A stretch of DNA of 64,000 nucleotides from Parapedobacter sp037190485. GTDB lineage: Bacteria; Bacteroidota; Bacteroidia; Sphingobacteriales; Sphingobacteriaceae. The first letter of the stretch is position 1. Each line of letters opens with the position of its first letter. The translations under genes and the position numbers were made by a program. Of the stretch, positions 50,495 through 59,421 are shown piece after piece. The stretch spans positions 62,001-126,000 of the forward strand of contig JBBCJB010000027.1 of NCBI GenBank assembly GCA_037190485.1. Reading direction: 5' to 3'. The notes under the pieces were generated by a model, which saw only the letters and a program-made list of their open reading frames with translations, was not told the DNA's origin and made no database searches.

Positions 50495-52593
50495 CTCAGT
50501 TCTATCCTAATTTCACCGCCCGCTTTCACCTTTTGTCCTGCAGGCAATGACTGCGTGACGACCTTGCCCTTTCCCCTTACCACCGTCCGGTACCCGGAGT
50601 TTTCGAGTGCATACAACGCATCGACCAATCCCATCCCGCTCACGTCAGGGACCACCCCTTCCTGGATTTCGGCATCCGAAAACGCCACGCCCTTAACGGT
50701 ATCGATATGCTGCATCGGTTCGGCAGAAGCATAGGTGGCCTTGAAACCCAAGGCCTCGAAAACCCGCAACGTAGACGCCTTGGAGCCTTTCAGCGATGGA
50801 GGCTGCTCGGTATTCCCGACAAACCTCATGTGCTCGAAATCGTCGTTCAAGTTAAGGTCGTTGGCATAGACCATCTCGGCCAACTCGCGGAACACCGGAC
50901 CCGCGACCGTTCCACCATAATAACCATTACGCGGATTTCGGATAACCACGATCATGGAGTACTTGGGGTTTTCGGCGGGGAAATATCCGGCAAATGACGA
51001 TTGATACTTGCGGTTGCTTCGATAGCCGGCTGCGCCGTCCGCTATTTGTGCCGTCCCGGTCTTGCCGGCCGTTGCGAAGTTCTTGTTCTGCAATCGCTTT
51101 CCTGTGCCGTCGGTCATGACGCTTTCCATCATGCCTTGCATTTTCTTGATCGCTTCGTCAGACGCGATTTGGTCATTGATGACACGCGCCTCGAATTTCT
51201 GGACCGTACTTCCCAAATGCCGTATTTCCTTGACAAACAAGGGCGCTACCATCTTTCCGTCATTGGCTATCGCATTGTATAAAACAAGCATCTGCAAGGG
51301 AGTCAGTTTGAGTTCATATCCATATGCCATCTGGACCAATGACAACTTGCTCCACGACCGACTCTCGGGCGTCTTTACCACCGGATCGGTTTCACCGGGA
51401 ATCTGCAGGTCGAGCGGTTTGTTCAATCCCCATGAATGCAGCTTATTGATGAATTTGGCCGGGCTCTTGCCATAATAGGTATTGATAAGCTTGGTAACTG
51501 CTACATTCGATGATTCCTGGAACCCTTCTTTGACGGTCACAAGCGACTTTTTGGGTGCATGCGAATCGCGAATGGTATGCGATGGCACTTTATAGGTGCC
51601 GTTACCGATGTCAATCGTCGAATTGGTATCGATGACACCATCATCAAGCGCAACGAGGTATGACGCGACCTTGAACGTGGAACCCGGATCGGCTCCCTGC
51701 GCGATGGCATAGTTGAATTTCTCACGGTATACGCCATCCGTGTCTTTCGTGAAATTCGCTACTGCGCGTATCTCTCCGGTTTCGACTTCCATCAGGACCA
51801 CGCATCCCTCATCGGCATTGCTGGCAATCATTTGTTTCTCCAACGCGCGCTGGGCCATATCCTGTATATTCACATCGATTGTCGATATGATATCCGCGCC
51901 ATCTACAGGAGCCACCTCAATCTCACGATTCACAGGCATCCATACGCCACCCGCAATCCGCTGCACAAGGCGCTTGCCGCTCTTACCGTCGATGAACTCA
52001 CCATAAGCACCTTCCAAACCGACATGCACGTCTTCTGTGGGTATCTTATAGCCAATGGTCCTTGCAGCCAGGTTCGTAAACGGCAATATCCGTTTGTTCT
52101 TGCGTTCGGCTATCAAACCGCCCTTATATTTGCCCAGATTAAAGATCGGGAACTCGCGGATCTGCTTGAGTTCCTGATGGCCCACGTTCCGTTTGATCAG
52201 GTGGTACCGATTCCTCCGTTTCCGCGCATCCTTGAGCAACCGTGAATATTGGGCGGAAGACTTATCGTTGAAAAACCCGGACAACCGCGATGCCAAGGAA
52301 TCCACTTTGGAGTAGAAAACATCATCGTCCTCAATGCCTGGTGCCAACAAATCCATCCGCAGGTCGTATTCGGGAACAGATGTGGCCAGTAGGCTGCCAT
52401 CGTCAGAAAAGATATTGCCGCGCACCGCCTCCACGTCCACGTAGCGCGTGGAAAGGCTGTCAGCCATTGTTCGCCACTCATCGCCCTCCACGTATTGCAA
52501 GTGCATAAGTTTGGCCAAAACCGCCACCGCAATGAGCACAATCAGCCCGAATGACAAGTACGCCCTCAGTAATATATCGGTTCTGATATTCAT
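50491..52593 (-). CDS. ftsI: Division-specific transpeptidase FtsI (PBP3) with PASTA domain
   Basis: A 700-residue class B penicillin-binding protein with one N-terminal transmembrane helix (about 8-27), a pedestal domain (about 50-220), and the transpeptidase domain with SxxK in DPGSTFKVASYLVALDDG, SxN in GFQESSNVAVTKL and KTGT in ATAGKTGTAQIADG. A single C-terminal PASTA domain (about 645-700, VVPDVSGMGLVDALYALENS) is present, which E. coli FtsI lacks. It cross-links septal peptidoglycan with FtsW. Confidence 0.97.
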   Translation of the reverse strand: MNIRTDILLRAYLSFGLIVLIAVAVLAKLMHLQYVEGDEWRTMADSLSTRYVDVEAVRGNIFSDDGSLLATSVPEYDLRMDLLAPGIEDDDVFYSKVDSLASRLSGFFNDKSSAQYSRLLKDARKRRNRYHLIKRNVGHQELKQIREFPIFNLGKYKGGLIAERKNKRILPFTNLAARTIGYKIPTEDVHVGLEGAYGEFIDGKSGKRLVQRIAGGVWMPVNREIEVAPVDGADIISTIDVNIQDMAQRALEKQMIASNADEGCVVLMEVETGEIRAVANFTKDTDGVYREKFNYAIAQGADPGSTFKVASYLVALDDGVIDTNSTIDIGNGTYKVPSHTIRDSHAPKKSLVTVKEGFQESSNVAVTKLINTYYGKSPAKFINKLHSWGLNKPLDLQIPGETDPVVKTPESRSWSKLSLVQMAYGYELKLTPLQMLVLYNAIANDGKMVAPLFVKEIRHLGSTVQKFEARVINDQIASDEAIKKMQGMMESVMTDGTGKRLQNKNFATAGKTGTAQIADGAAGYRSNRKYQSSFAGYFPAENPKYSMIVVIRNPRNGYYGGTVAGPVFRELAEMVYANDLNLNDDFEHMRFVGNTEQPPSLKGSKASTLRVFEALGFKATYASAEPMQHIDTVKGVAFSDAEIQEGVVPDVSGMGLVDALYALENSGYRTVVRGKGKVVTQSLPAGQKVKAGGEIRIELR

Positions 52594-52612
52594 GCCTACG
52601 TTATTTTACAGC

Positions 52613-53026
52613 TCACTTATTATTTTTAGCGTGTTCCACCAAAATCCGCTTCGGCGGCTCCGTACGCTCCTTTAACCCCAGGCTATCTACGCGTTTGGCA
52701 ATTTCAGTCTGTGTCGTCAACTTCATCAGATCCGCCGAAAGCGCTTTGTAATCCCAATTCAGTTCCTTTACTTCCCTGCCTAGGCGATCGATTTCGCGCA
52801 CCGTGCGCTCCGCGTAATGCCGATTGGCGATATACAAGATCGCCAACAACCCGGCAAAGACGATGAATGGGATATAACCCACAAATGCCAGTGAAGAAAA
52901 ACGTTCCATCGAAAACAACGACTGGAAGAACGTCCGCGTAGCGTCAGCCCGTTCTTCCACGGTCTCTTGCAACTCGGCTTGCTGTTCCTCACTCAATGGT
53001 TGTTGCCTGTATGAATTCCTTGCCAT
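52613..53026 (-). CDS. ftsL: FtsL-like cell division protein
   Basis: A 137-residue bitopic protein: cytoplasmic N-terminus rich in Gln/Glu, one transmembrane helix (about 45-67, LAFVGYIPFIVFAGLLAILY), then a periplasmic coiled coil (REIDRLGREVKELNWDYKAL) ending with a lysine-rich tail. Sequence similarity to other FtsL proteins is weak, as usual; the position between rsmH and ftsI decides the call. ATG 53026 is used instead of a TTG at 53059 that would overlap rsmH. Confidence 0.88.
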   Translation of the reverse strand: MARNSYRQQPLSEEQQAELQETVEERADATRTFFQSLFSMERFSSLAFVGYIPFIVFAGLLAILYIANRHYAERTVREIDRLGREVKELNWDYKALSADLMKLTTQTEIAKRVDSLGLKERTEPPKRILVEHAKNNK

Positions 53027-53055
53027 GCTATTAAATAATCGGAAAGACTCGAAGC

Positions 53056-53961
53056 TCAACGTCGCTCCGCAATCCGTAATTTTGCGCTTCGTGCCCTGCT
53101 ATTGCGGGCCACCTCCTCAGCCGTAGCCGTAATCGCCTTCCGGCTTATCACGGTAAGCGGCTTGATCTCGTTGCCGTAAAAGTCCTTTTCAACATCGCCC
53201 TTGAATTTCCCCTTGGCCATGAAGTTCTTCACCAGCCGGTCTTCCAACGAATGGTACGACATCACGGCCAACCGTCCGCCTGGTTTCAGCAAATCGATGC
53301 ATTGCAAAAGAAATTCCTGCAACGCATCCAACTCACCGTTCACCTCAATGCGCAATGCCTGAAACAGTTGCGCGTGGTATTGGTGCTCGCGCCCCCGCGG
53401 CACGACCGGTTTCACCACCGCTTTCAACCTGGCGATGGTATGAATCGGCTGCGTAATCCTTGCCGTTGCAATCAGCTTTGCCAATGTACGCGCATTTTGC
53501 AGTTCGCCATACATGCCGAATATGCGATGCAATTCAGGCTCCGCATAGTGATTGATTACCTGTTTTGCATCCAGCTCCCCGACCTGTCCCATACGCATAT
53601 CAAGCTCCGCGTCGAAACGGGTTGAAAACCCGCGCCGAGCATCGTCAAACTGGTGCGAAGAAACACCGAGATCGGCCAAAATACCATCCACGGCCTTCAC
53701 GCCATGGAGCCGTAGGTTATTTTTCAAGAACCTAAAGTTCTGATGGATAAGCACAAACCGCTCATCCAATAACGCATTTCGCAACGCGTCGGGATCTTGA
53801 TCGAAGGCAAATAACCTACCTTCACTCGCTAAATTCCCCAATAACTCCCGTGAATGCCCTCCACCGCCAAATGTTACGTCGACGTATGTGCCATCCGGCT
53901 TAATCGCCAACGCCTCCATGCATTCCCGAAGCATCACCGGCACATGATAGGCATTACTCAT
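53056..53961 (-). CDS. rsmH: 16S rRNA (cytosine-1402-N4) methyltransferase
   Basis: A 301-residue SAM-dependent methyltransferase (MraW): YHVPVMLRECMEAL at the N-terminus, the SAM loop VDVTFGGGGHSRELL, ILADLGVSSHQFDDARRGFS, and AVMSYHSLEDRLVKNFM. It methylates C1402 of 16S rRNA. It overlaps mraZ by 8 nt. Confidence 0.97.
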   Translation of the reverse strand: MSNAYHVPVMLRECMEALAIKPDGTYVDVTFGGGGHSRELLGNLASEGRLFAFDQDPDALRNALLDERFVLIHQNFRFLKNNLRLHGVKAVDGILADLGVSSHQFDDARRGFSTRFDAELDMRMGQVGELDAKQVINHYAEPELHRIFGMYGELQNARTLAKLIATARITQPIHTIARLKAVVKPVVPRGREHQYHAQLFQALRIEVNGELDALQEFLLQCIDLLKPGGRLAVMSYHSLEDRLVKNFMAKGKFKGDVEKDFYGNEIKPLTVISRKAITATAEEVARNSRARSAKLRIAERR

Positions 53962-54427
53962 CGTCTTCGTCCGCTACGTCATTGCCGCCCATTACTTCTT
54001 CCGCCAGCGCGGCGAAATCATCGTCCTCGTCGTCCTCCCATAACTTGTTGTAAGCTCCCTTAGACCAAACCTCAATCTTGTTAAACTGGCAGGAAAGCAC
54101 GATTTCTGTTTCGATGTCACCGTATTCGAGCAGCGATTTGGGCAACAAAACGCGTCCAGCCGAATCCAATGCCAGTTCCGTGGCCCCGCGTGTAAAATCG
54201 CGTATGAATTTTCGATTCCTAGCCTTGTAGGTATTCAACTTAGCCAGCTTCTTCGTAATTTTATCCCATTCGCTTCTTGGGTATATCACCAAATGTTTTT
54301 CGAACCCGCGATTGACGACAAGCCCGGTACGCTCAACATCAGGCATTTGCCTTTTGAGCGCGACCGGCAACACCATCCTGCCTTTGGTGTCCAGCTTGCA
54401 ATCGAATTCGCCGATTAGATGATCCAT
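53954..54427 (-). CDS. mraZ: Transcriptional regulator MraZ
   Basis: A 157-residue protein with two AbrB-like half-domains: CKLDTKGRMVLPVALKRQM (about 10-28) and LDSAGRVLLPKSLLEYG (about 88-104). MraZ binds repeated GTGGG sites and controls the dcw operon in other bacteria; three such repeats at 10-bp spacing lie upstream (54468-54497). The acidic C-terminal tail (DDEDDDFAALAEE) is an extension beyond the usual length of about 143-152. Confidence 0.97.
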   Translation of the reverse strand: MDHLIGEFDCKLDTKGRMVLPVALKRQMPDVERTGLVVNRGFEKHLVIYPRSEWDKITKKLAKLNTYKARNRKFIRDFTRGATELALDSAGRVLLPKSLLEYGDIETEIVLSCQFNKIEVWSKGAYNKLWEDDEDDDFAALAEEVMGGNDVADEDDE

Positions 54428-54467
54428 ATATACACTTCACCCAATAATATGATGTAAAAATAGAAAG

Positions 54468-54497
54468 TTTGCTCCACTTTCCCCCACTTTCCCCCAC
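54468..54497 (-). promoter_or_regulatory. MraZ operator: three 10-bp GTGG repeats
   Basis: On the minus strand GTGGGGGAAA, GTGGGGGAAA, GTGGAGCAAA stand head to tail with exactly 10-base spacing, 41 to 70 bases upstream of the mraZ ATG. This matches the known MraZ binding mode of GTGGG repeats one helix turn apart. A TATTTTTA box (54455-54462) downstream is a possible -7 element. Confidence 0.75.
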
Positions 54498-54734
54498 AAA
54501 AAAGTTTTCCACATCGCTTCCTGCTGACGAGGCCCGCCTACGTTGGCTTGTTTCCAAATGCCGGATAAACGTTAATTGACGGGGCAGGCTCGGCACAAGA
54601 CCGACCATGCAATGACCGCCAACAGCCGATGTTTTGTAGTTGAATCACTACAAAATCAAAAATAACGGCCGGTGCATCCTAAAGCAACCTCCATTTATAG
54701 GCATCTTTGCATTGTTTACCATCTATAGACTACT
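54498..54734. other. Divergent intergenic region mraZ / small lipoprotein, with an inverted repeat
   Basis: No gene is visible. It contains TTTTCCACA at about 54505-54513, and a perfect 9-bp inverted repeat, TTTTGTAGT (54632-54640) with ACTACAAAA (54647-54655) around a 6-base spacer, 80 bases before the lipoprotein ATG. The latter has no T run on either side, so it is more like an operator than a terminator. Confidence 0.45.
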
Positions 54735-55145
54735 ATGCGGTTAGCTGTTGTCACCATAATAATACCATTGATTGCTTTCGCATGTTCCTCATGCGACAAG
54801 CGAAGCGAATTCTTCCCTTCGTCGTGTCAATGTGATATCGAACAACTTACGCTTTCCGAACCCAGCTCGGTTATTTATCACGTCTCTACCGATTCGGATG
54901 CCACGGTGTCGTCCATTACCTATCAAACCGGCGACGAAAAGGTAACCGTTCACGACCCGCAATTACCTTTCAGCACAGCTGTCCAATTGGGAAAGGGCCA
55001 GACCGTGTCGCTAGCGGCAATCGGAAATCCGAAGAACGGCAACATCATATTGACGTATGAAACACAAGACCCTGCAAACGCACCCACCCAATTAAGCAGC
55101 AGTGTCTCGCGGGTATGGATAAAAAGCGACGGCATCTGCCACTAG
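54735..55145 (+). CDS. Small cysteine-containing lipoprotein, unknown function
   Basis: A 136-residue protein. A hydrophobic signal (1-17, RLAVVTIIIPLIAFAC) with Cys at 17 and 20 suggests a lipoprotein signal; two more Cys follow (SCQCD) and one sits near the C-terminus. The rest is predicted beta-rich (SVIYHVSTDSDATVSSITYQ, GNIILTYETQD). I do not recognise a family. It is alone, transcribed away from mraZ. Confidence 0.6.
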   Translation: MRLAVVTIIIPLIAFACSSCDKRSEFFPSSCQCDIEQLTLSEPSSVIYHVSTDSDATVSSITYQTGDEKVTVHDPQLPFSTAVQLGKGQTVSLAAIGNPKNGNIILTYETQDPANAPTQLSSSVSRVWIKSDGICH

Positions 55146-55297
55146 GAAAAAAGACAAACAAACAACTGTATTACAACAACTTAAATTAATGTAGACATAT
55201 TCCTACAACAAATTAAACACAACCGTTCTATCTTTATCCCATCATCGCAGGAAACACAGCATGTGACCCGGCGAAACGTTTCTAACTTGTTGACGAT

Positions 55298-55981
55298 ATG
55301 AACAAAAAAAAGATACTCATTGTAGAAGACCAGTTGATCATCACCATGGATCTGGAATACATGTTGGAGGAATTGGGATATGAAGTCTGCGGGATATCCA
55401 CAAGTTACGAAGATGCAATCGCCGCCATAAAATCGGGCAGACCCGATTTGGTACTGGTCGACATCATCCTGTCTGGTGAGAAAACGGGAATCGACTTAGC
55501 CCACGAAATCAATAGGGCCTACCACATCCCGTTCATTTTCCTCACTTCACACGCCGACCGTAGCACCATCGAAGCCGCCAAATCAACCAAGCCAGCCGGC
55601 TATATTGTCAAACCGTTTAACAGGAACGACGTATACGCCTCTATCGAGATTGCCTTCAACAATACCGAAACACGGGACGAGGACAACAGCATTTTCCTGC
55701 CCAACGGCAAACACAAGACCAAAATCCCGATGGACGAAATGATCTATGCGCACGCCGAAGGGAACTACACCACATTCATTACCACCAAAACCAAAATCGT
55801 TCTCCGCAAGTGCCTGAAAGAGGTTTCCGAAACGATATTGAGCAACAAGAAATTCATCCGAATCCATAAATCTTACCTCATCAACAAAGATGCAATCCGT
55901 GCACGCAGCGCCTCTAACATCCTGTTAACCAACGGTGATAACTTACCCCTCGGAAGGGCTTATGCCGGCGCATTATGTTAG
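55298..55981 (+). CDS. LytTR-family response regulator
   Basis: A 227-residue regulator. The receiver domain (about 1-120) has ILIVEDQLIITMDLEYML, the phospho-acceptor Asp in LVLVDIILSGEKTG and the switch residues in FLTSHADRSTI. The LytTR DNA-binding domain (about 135-227) has IYAHAEGNYTTFITTKTKIV, KKFIRIHKSYLIN and a final LPLGRAYAGAL. No sensor kinase is adjacent, so the partner is unknown. Confidence 0.93.
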   Translation: MNKKKILIVEDQLIITMDLEYMLEELGYEVCGISTSYEDAIAAIKSGRPDLVLVDIILSGEKTGIDLAHEINRAYHIPFIFLTSHADRSTIEAAKSTKPAGYIVKPFNRNDVYASIEIAFNNTETRDEDNSIFLPNGKHKTKIPMDEMIYAHAEGNYTTFITTKTKIVLRKCLKEVSETILSNKKFIRIHKSYLINKDAIRARSASNILLTNGDNLPLGRAYAGALC

Positions 55982-56037
55982 GCCTCGCCATTCGTAAAAA
56001 ACTAGGGTAAACGTCCACCAGTTGTTCTAAAAACTGC

Positions 56038-56045
56038 TAATTTTG
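56038..56045 (+). promoter_or_regulatory. Bacteroidota -7 element of aspS
   Basis: TAATTTTG matches TAnnTTTG, 21 bases before the ATG at 56067; it overlaps a TTG at 56043 that is therefore not a plausible start. Confidence 0.5.
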
Positions 56046-56066
56046 CCGTTTAACAAAAACGGAAAA

Positions 56067-57809
56067 ATGCATAGGACACATACTTGTGGTGAGTTGACGC
56101 TCGCGGATCTGGGGAAAACGGTGGTGTTGAGTGGATGGGTTCAAAAATCCCGTGACCTCGGTGGCATGACATTCATTGATGTACGGGATCGATACGGCAT
56201 CACCCAACTCGCATTTGACACCGCAGATGACGAAACCATGCGTAGCCATGCCAGGGCGCTTGGCAGGGAATATGTCATCAAGGTCACCGGTAACGTGATC
56301 GAGCGGGAAAACAAGAATCCAAAGCTATCGACCGGCGACATCGAAATCAAAGTCACATCGCTAGAAGTACTCAATGCGGCAAAACTCCCCCCCTTCACGA
56401 TCGAAGACGAAACGGACGGTGGCGATGACCTGCGATTGCGATACCGCTATCTAGACCTCAGGCGGACGCCGGTACGCAACAATCTCGTCCTTCGTCACCG
56501 GCTTGCGCAGGAAACCCGTAAATTCCTGGACGCTCAGGGATTTCTCGAAGTGGAAACCCCTGTCCTGATTAAATCCACCCCCGAAGGAGCCCGGGATTTC
56601 GTGGTGCCGAGTCGCATGAACCCTGGCCAGTTCTATGCGCTGCCCCAATCTCCGCAAACATTCAAGCAGTTGCTGATGGTCGCTGGATTCGACCGCTATT
56701 TCCAGCTTGTCAAATGTTTCCGCGACGAAGACCTCCGTGCCGATCGTCAGCCGGAGTTTACGCAAATCGACTGCGAAATGGCCTTCGTGGAGCAGGAAGA
56801 TATTTTGGGGCTTTTCGAGGGTTTGATCAAGCATTTGTTCAAGGCCGTAAAGGGCATCGACCTTGGCGACGTGCCCCGGATGTCTTACGACCAAGCCATG
56901 CAGCGATATGGCTCCGATAAACCCGACCTCCGTTTCGGCATGCCATTCGTTGAGCTGAACGATGTCACAAAAGGCGCTGGATTCCCCGTATTTGACCAAG
57001 CTGAATTGGTCGTCGGGATTAATGCAATGGGATGCGCGTCTTACACACGCAAACAATTGGACGCGTTGACGGATTTCGTGAAGCGCCCACAAATCGGCGC
57101 CTCCGGTTTGGTATACCTTCGCTACAACGAAGACGGATCCTTCAAATCTTCCGTCGATAAGTTCTATTCGCCAGCACTACTCAGCCGCTGGGCGGAAGCT
57201 TTTGACGCCAAGCCTGGAGATTTACTTTTGTTGATGGCCGGGCCGACGGGCATCGTCAGGAAACAGCTCAATGAACTACGGCTTGAGGTAGGCAATCAAC
57301 TTGGATTGCGGGATAAAAATAGGTACGCCCCGTTATGGGTTGTGGACTTTCCGCTTTTGGAATGGGATGAAGACAGCGCACGCTACCATGCCATGCACCA
57401 TCCGTTCACGTCGCCCAAACCCGAAGACATCCCGCTGCTAGACACCCAACCGGGCCTTGTGCGAGCCAACGCCTATGATTTGGTCATCAACGGCACCGAA
57501 GTTGGGGGCGGTTCCATCCGTATACACGATCGAGCCTTGCAAGCGCTCATGTTCAAACACCTTGGCTTCACACCCGAAGAGGCGCAGGCACAATTCGGCT
57601 TTTTGCTGGATGCGTTCACGTATGGCGCGCCACCTCACGGCGGCATTGCCTTCGGCTTCGATCGGCTGGTTTCCATTTTTGCCGGCCTAGACAGTATCCG
57701 TGATGTCATAGCCTTCCCGAAAAACAATTCCGGCAGGGACGTGATGATTGACTCCCCGGCCCCGGTTTCGGTGGCCCAACTTTCGGAGCTTGGCATTCGT
57801 ATTTCGTGA
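56067..57809 (+). CDS. aspS: Aspartate-tRNA ligase
   Basis: A 580-residue class II tRNA synthetase of bacterial type. The N-terminal OB fold has VLSGWVQKSRDLGGMTFIDV; motif 2 is in FRDEDLRADRQPEFTQID, preceded by the QSPQTFKQLLM block; the GAD insert follows at about 290-400; motif 3 is GIAFGFDRLVSIFAGLDSIR. The size is normal. The stop codon lies in a perfect 12-base palindrome (57805-57816). Confidence 0.98.
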   Translation: MHRTHTCGELTLADLGKTVVLSGWVQKSRDLGGMTFIDVRDRYGITQLAFDTADDETMRSHARALGREYVIKVTGNVIERENKNPKLSTGDIEIKVTSLEVLNAAKLPPFTIEDETDGGDDLRLRYRYLDLRRTPVRNNLVLRHRLAQETRKFLDAQGFLEVETPVLIKSTPEGARDFVVPSRMNPGQFYALPQSPQTFKQLLMVAGFDRYFQLVKCFRDEDLRADRQPEFTQIDCEMAFVEQEDILGLFEGLIKHLFKAVKGIDLGDVPRMSYDQAMQRYGSDKPDLRFGMPFVELNDVTKGAGFPVFDQAELVVGINAMGCASYTRKQLDALTDFVKRPQIGASGLVYLRYNEDGSFKSSVDKFYSPALLSRWAEAFDAKPGDLLLLMAGPTGIVRKQLNELRLEVGNQLGLRDKNRYAPLWVVDFPLLEWDEDSARYHAMHHPFTSPKPEDIPLLDTQPGLVRANAYDLVINGTEVGGGSIRIHDRALQALMFKHLGFTPEEAQAQFGFLLDAFTYGAPPHGGIAFGFDRLVSIFAGLDSIRDVIAFPKNNSGRDVMIDSPAPVSVAQLSELGIRIS

Positions 57810-57814
57810 CGTCA

Positions 57815-57828
57815 CGGACAACAGTCCG
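57815..57828 (+). terminator. Possible weak terminator of aspS
   Basis: CGGAC and GTCCG form a five-base stem with a four-base loop shortly after the aspS stop, followed by an interrupted T run (CTCACCTTTT). The stem is short. Confidence 0.3.
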
Positions 57829-57851
57829 CTCACCTTTTCGTTATTGATATA

Positions 57852-58013
57852 GAGCTTGTTTGAACTTTATCCTTTGGTCTGCAATTGCGCCTCTTTCGCC
57901 CACTCTCCGGCTACTTTTGAGCGCGTAGCAACCAGCTACGAACTCAAAAACGAGCCTCTATTGGACAAAAGATGCATCAATTTCGCCATCAAAAATAAAG
58001 TTTAAACAAGCTC
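57852..58013. mobile_element. 162-bp MITE-like element with 19-bp terminal inverted repeats
   Basis: The left end gagcttgtttgaactttat (57852-57870) and the reverse complement of the right end (57995-58013) agree at 18 of 19 positions. The centre carries a strong hairpin: TTTTGAG/CTCAAAA outside and CGTAGC/GCTACG inside, around a five-base loop (57915-57949). It has no coding frame, which fits a non-autonomous transposon-derived repeat. Only a 3-base flanking duplication (ata) is seen, which could be chance. The element ends two bases before the lutB ATG and so forms its whole leader. Confidence 0.65.
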
Positions 58014-58015
58014 AT

Positions 58016-59410
58016 ATGCCGTCCATCGAAGAAAAAAGGTTTCTAATCGCTAGCGCCGCCAAAGCGTTCGAACCCCGCCATCGGCAAATCATCAATCACA
58101 ACATCGATAAATACGATGCAGCCGTCCAAGGCGGGGTGCATCACTTCCATCACATCGAGCATTCCAAACGTAAGGCACACGTCATCAAATGGCGGGTCAT
58201 GGAGAACCTCGACAAACTGTTGCCGGAGTTCGAAGCCAATTTCCTGCGGAAAGGCGGAAAGGTCATCTGGGCCAACGATGCCGAAGAAGCTCGCCAAGAA
58301 ATCTGGAAAATCATGGAGCGTGCCGGCGCAAAGACGGTGGTCAAGTCGAAATCGATGACCACGGAGGAATTGGAGCTGAATCACTTTCTCCTCGAAAAGG
58401 GCATAGACGCCGTGGAAACCGATCTGGGTGAATACATCGTCCAGTTGTTAGGACAGAAACCCTACCACATCGTCACTCCTGCCATGCACCTCAGCCTACA
58501 GGATATCGCTGCACTTTTCCAAGAACGGTTTGGCACAGCCGCAGATGCCACGGCCGAAGAACTCACCTTGAAGGCCCGAGAGCTCCTCCGTGATCGGTAT
58601 GCCACGGCCGATGTCGGCATCACCGGCGGCAATTTCCTGATCGCCGACACCGGCAGCGTCGCCATCACCGAAAACGAGGGGAATGCCCGGCTGTCCACGG
58701 CGTTTCCGAAAATCCATATCGCCGTTGTCGGCATCGAAAAGATCATCCCGTCGCTCACGGACCTCGACCTATTTTGGCCACTGTTGGCCACCCATGGCAC
58801 GGGTCAACGGCTCACCGTGTATAACAGCATCGTCGGCGGGCCTCGACAGGCAGACGAAAGCGATGGTCCGGAAGAAATGTACGTGGTGCTGCTGGACAAC
58901 GGCCGAACCGAACTGCTCGCACAGAAGGAACAGCGTCAGGGACTCTATTGTATCCGGTGCGGAGCCTGCCTCAATGGATGCCCGATTTATAAGAATGTGG
59001 GCGGCCACGCCTACCAAACGACTTACAGCGGCCCCATCGGTTCGCTGATTACGCCACACCTACGGGGCATGGAAGCATTCAAACACCTCAGTTATGCCTC
59101 CAGCCTGTGCGGCAAATGCTCGGAGGTATGCCCCGTTAAAATCGACATCCACAAGATGCTCTTGCTCAATCGCCGTGACGCTGTGGCCAACCAACAGGTC
59201 ACCAAGATGGAACGATGGGGTTGGCAAGCGTTCACGGTTGCCGTGACCAAGCGACGCATCATTGACTTCTTTGGCGGGAAGTTCAAAAACTCATTGCTGA
59301 ACGGCTTCTTCAGCAAGTTTTGGGGCAAACACCGTAAACTGCCAAAGGTAGCCAACCAGTCGTTCAGCCAACAATGGAAGGAACGGGAAAAATCCAAAGA
59401 CGCCGACTAG
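58016..59410 (+). CDS. lutB: LutB-type iron-sulfur lactate utilization protein
   Basis: A 464-residue protein of the LutB/LldF family: an N-terminal LUD domain (about 60-300, with DVGITGGNFLIADTGSVAIT) and a C-terminal ferredoxin part with CIRCGACLNGCP and CGKCSEVCPVKI, each holding the cysteines of a 4Fe-4S cluster. In LutABC the complex oxidises L-lactate to pyruvate. lutA and lutC are not adjacent here, which is unusual; they may be elsewhere. The ATG at 58016 is 2 bases after the right end of the inverted-repeat element. Confidence 0.92.
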   Translation: MPSIEEKRFLIASAAKAFEPRHRQIINHNIDKYDAAVQGGVHHFHHIEHSKRKAHVIKWRVMENLDKLLPEFEANFLRKGGKVIWANDAEEARQEIWKIMERAGAKTVVKSKSMTTEELELNHFLLEKGIDAVETDLGEYIVQLLGQKPYHIVTPAMHLSLQDIAALFQERFGTAADATAEELTLKARELLRDRYATADVGITGGNFLIADTGSVAITENEGNARLSTAFPKIHIAVVGIEKIIPSLTDLDLFWPLLATHGTGQRLTVYNSIVGGPRQADESDGPEEMYVVLLDNGRTELLAQKEQRQGLYCIRCGACLNGCPIYKNVGGHAYQTTYSGPIGSLITPHLRGMEAFKHLSYASSLCGKCSEVCPVKIDIHKMLLLNRRDAVANQQVTKMERWGWQAFTVAVTKRRIIDFFGGKFKNSLLNGFFSKFWGKHRKLPKVANQSFSQQWKEREKSKDAD

Positions 59411-59421
59411 TTGACACGACA

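Noticed and set aside
54339..54608. 89-codon frame overlapping the mraZ start and its operator
   Set aside because: It runs through the operator repeats into mraZ out of frame and resembles no protein.
57805..57816. Perfect 12-base palindrome CGTGACGTCACG at the aspS stop codon
   Set aside because: Partly coding and without a conserved role that I can name; one such palindrome in 64 kb is not remarkable.
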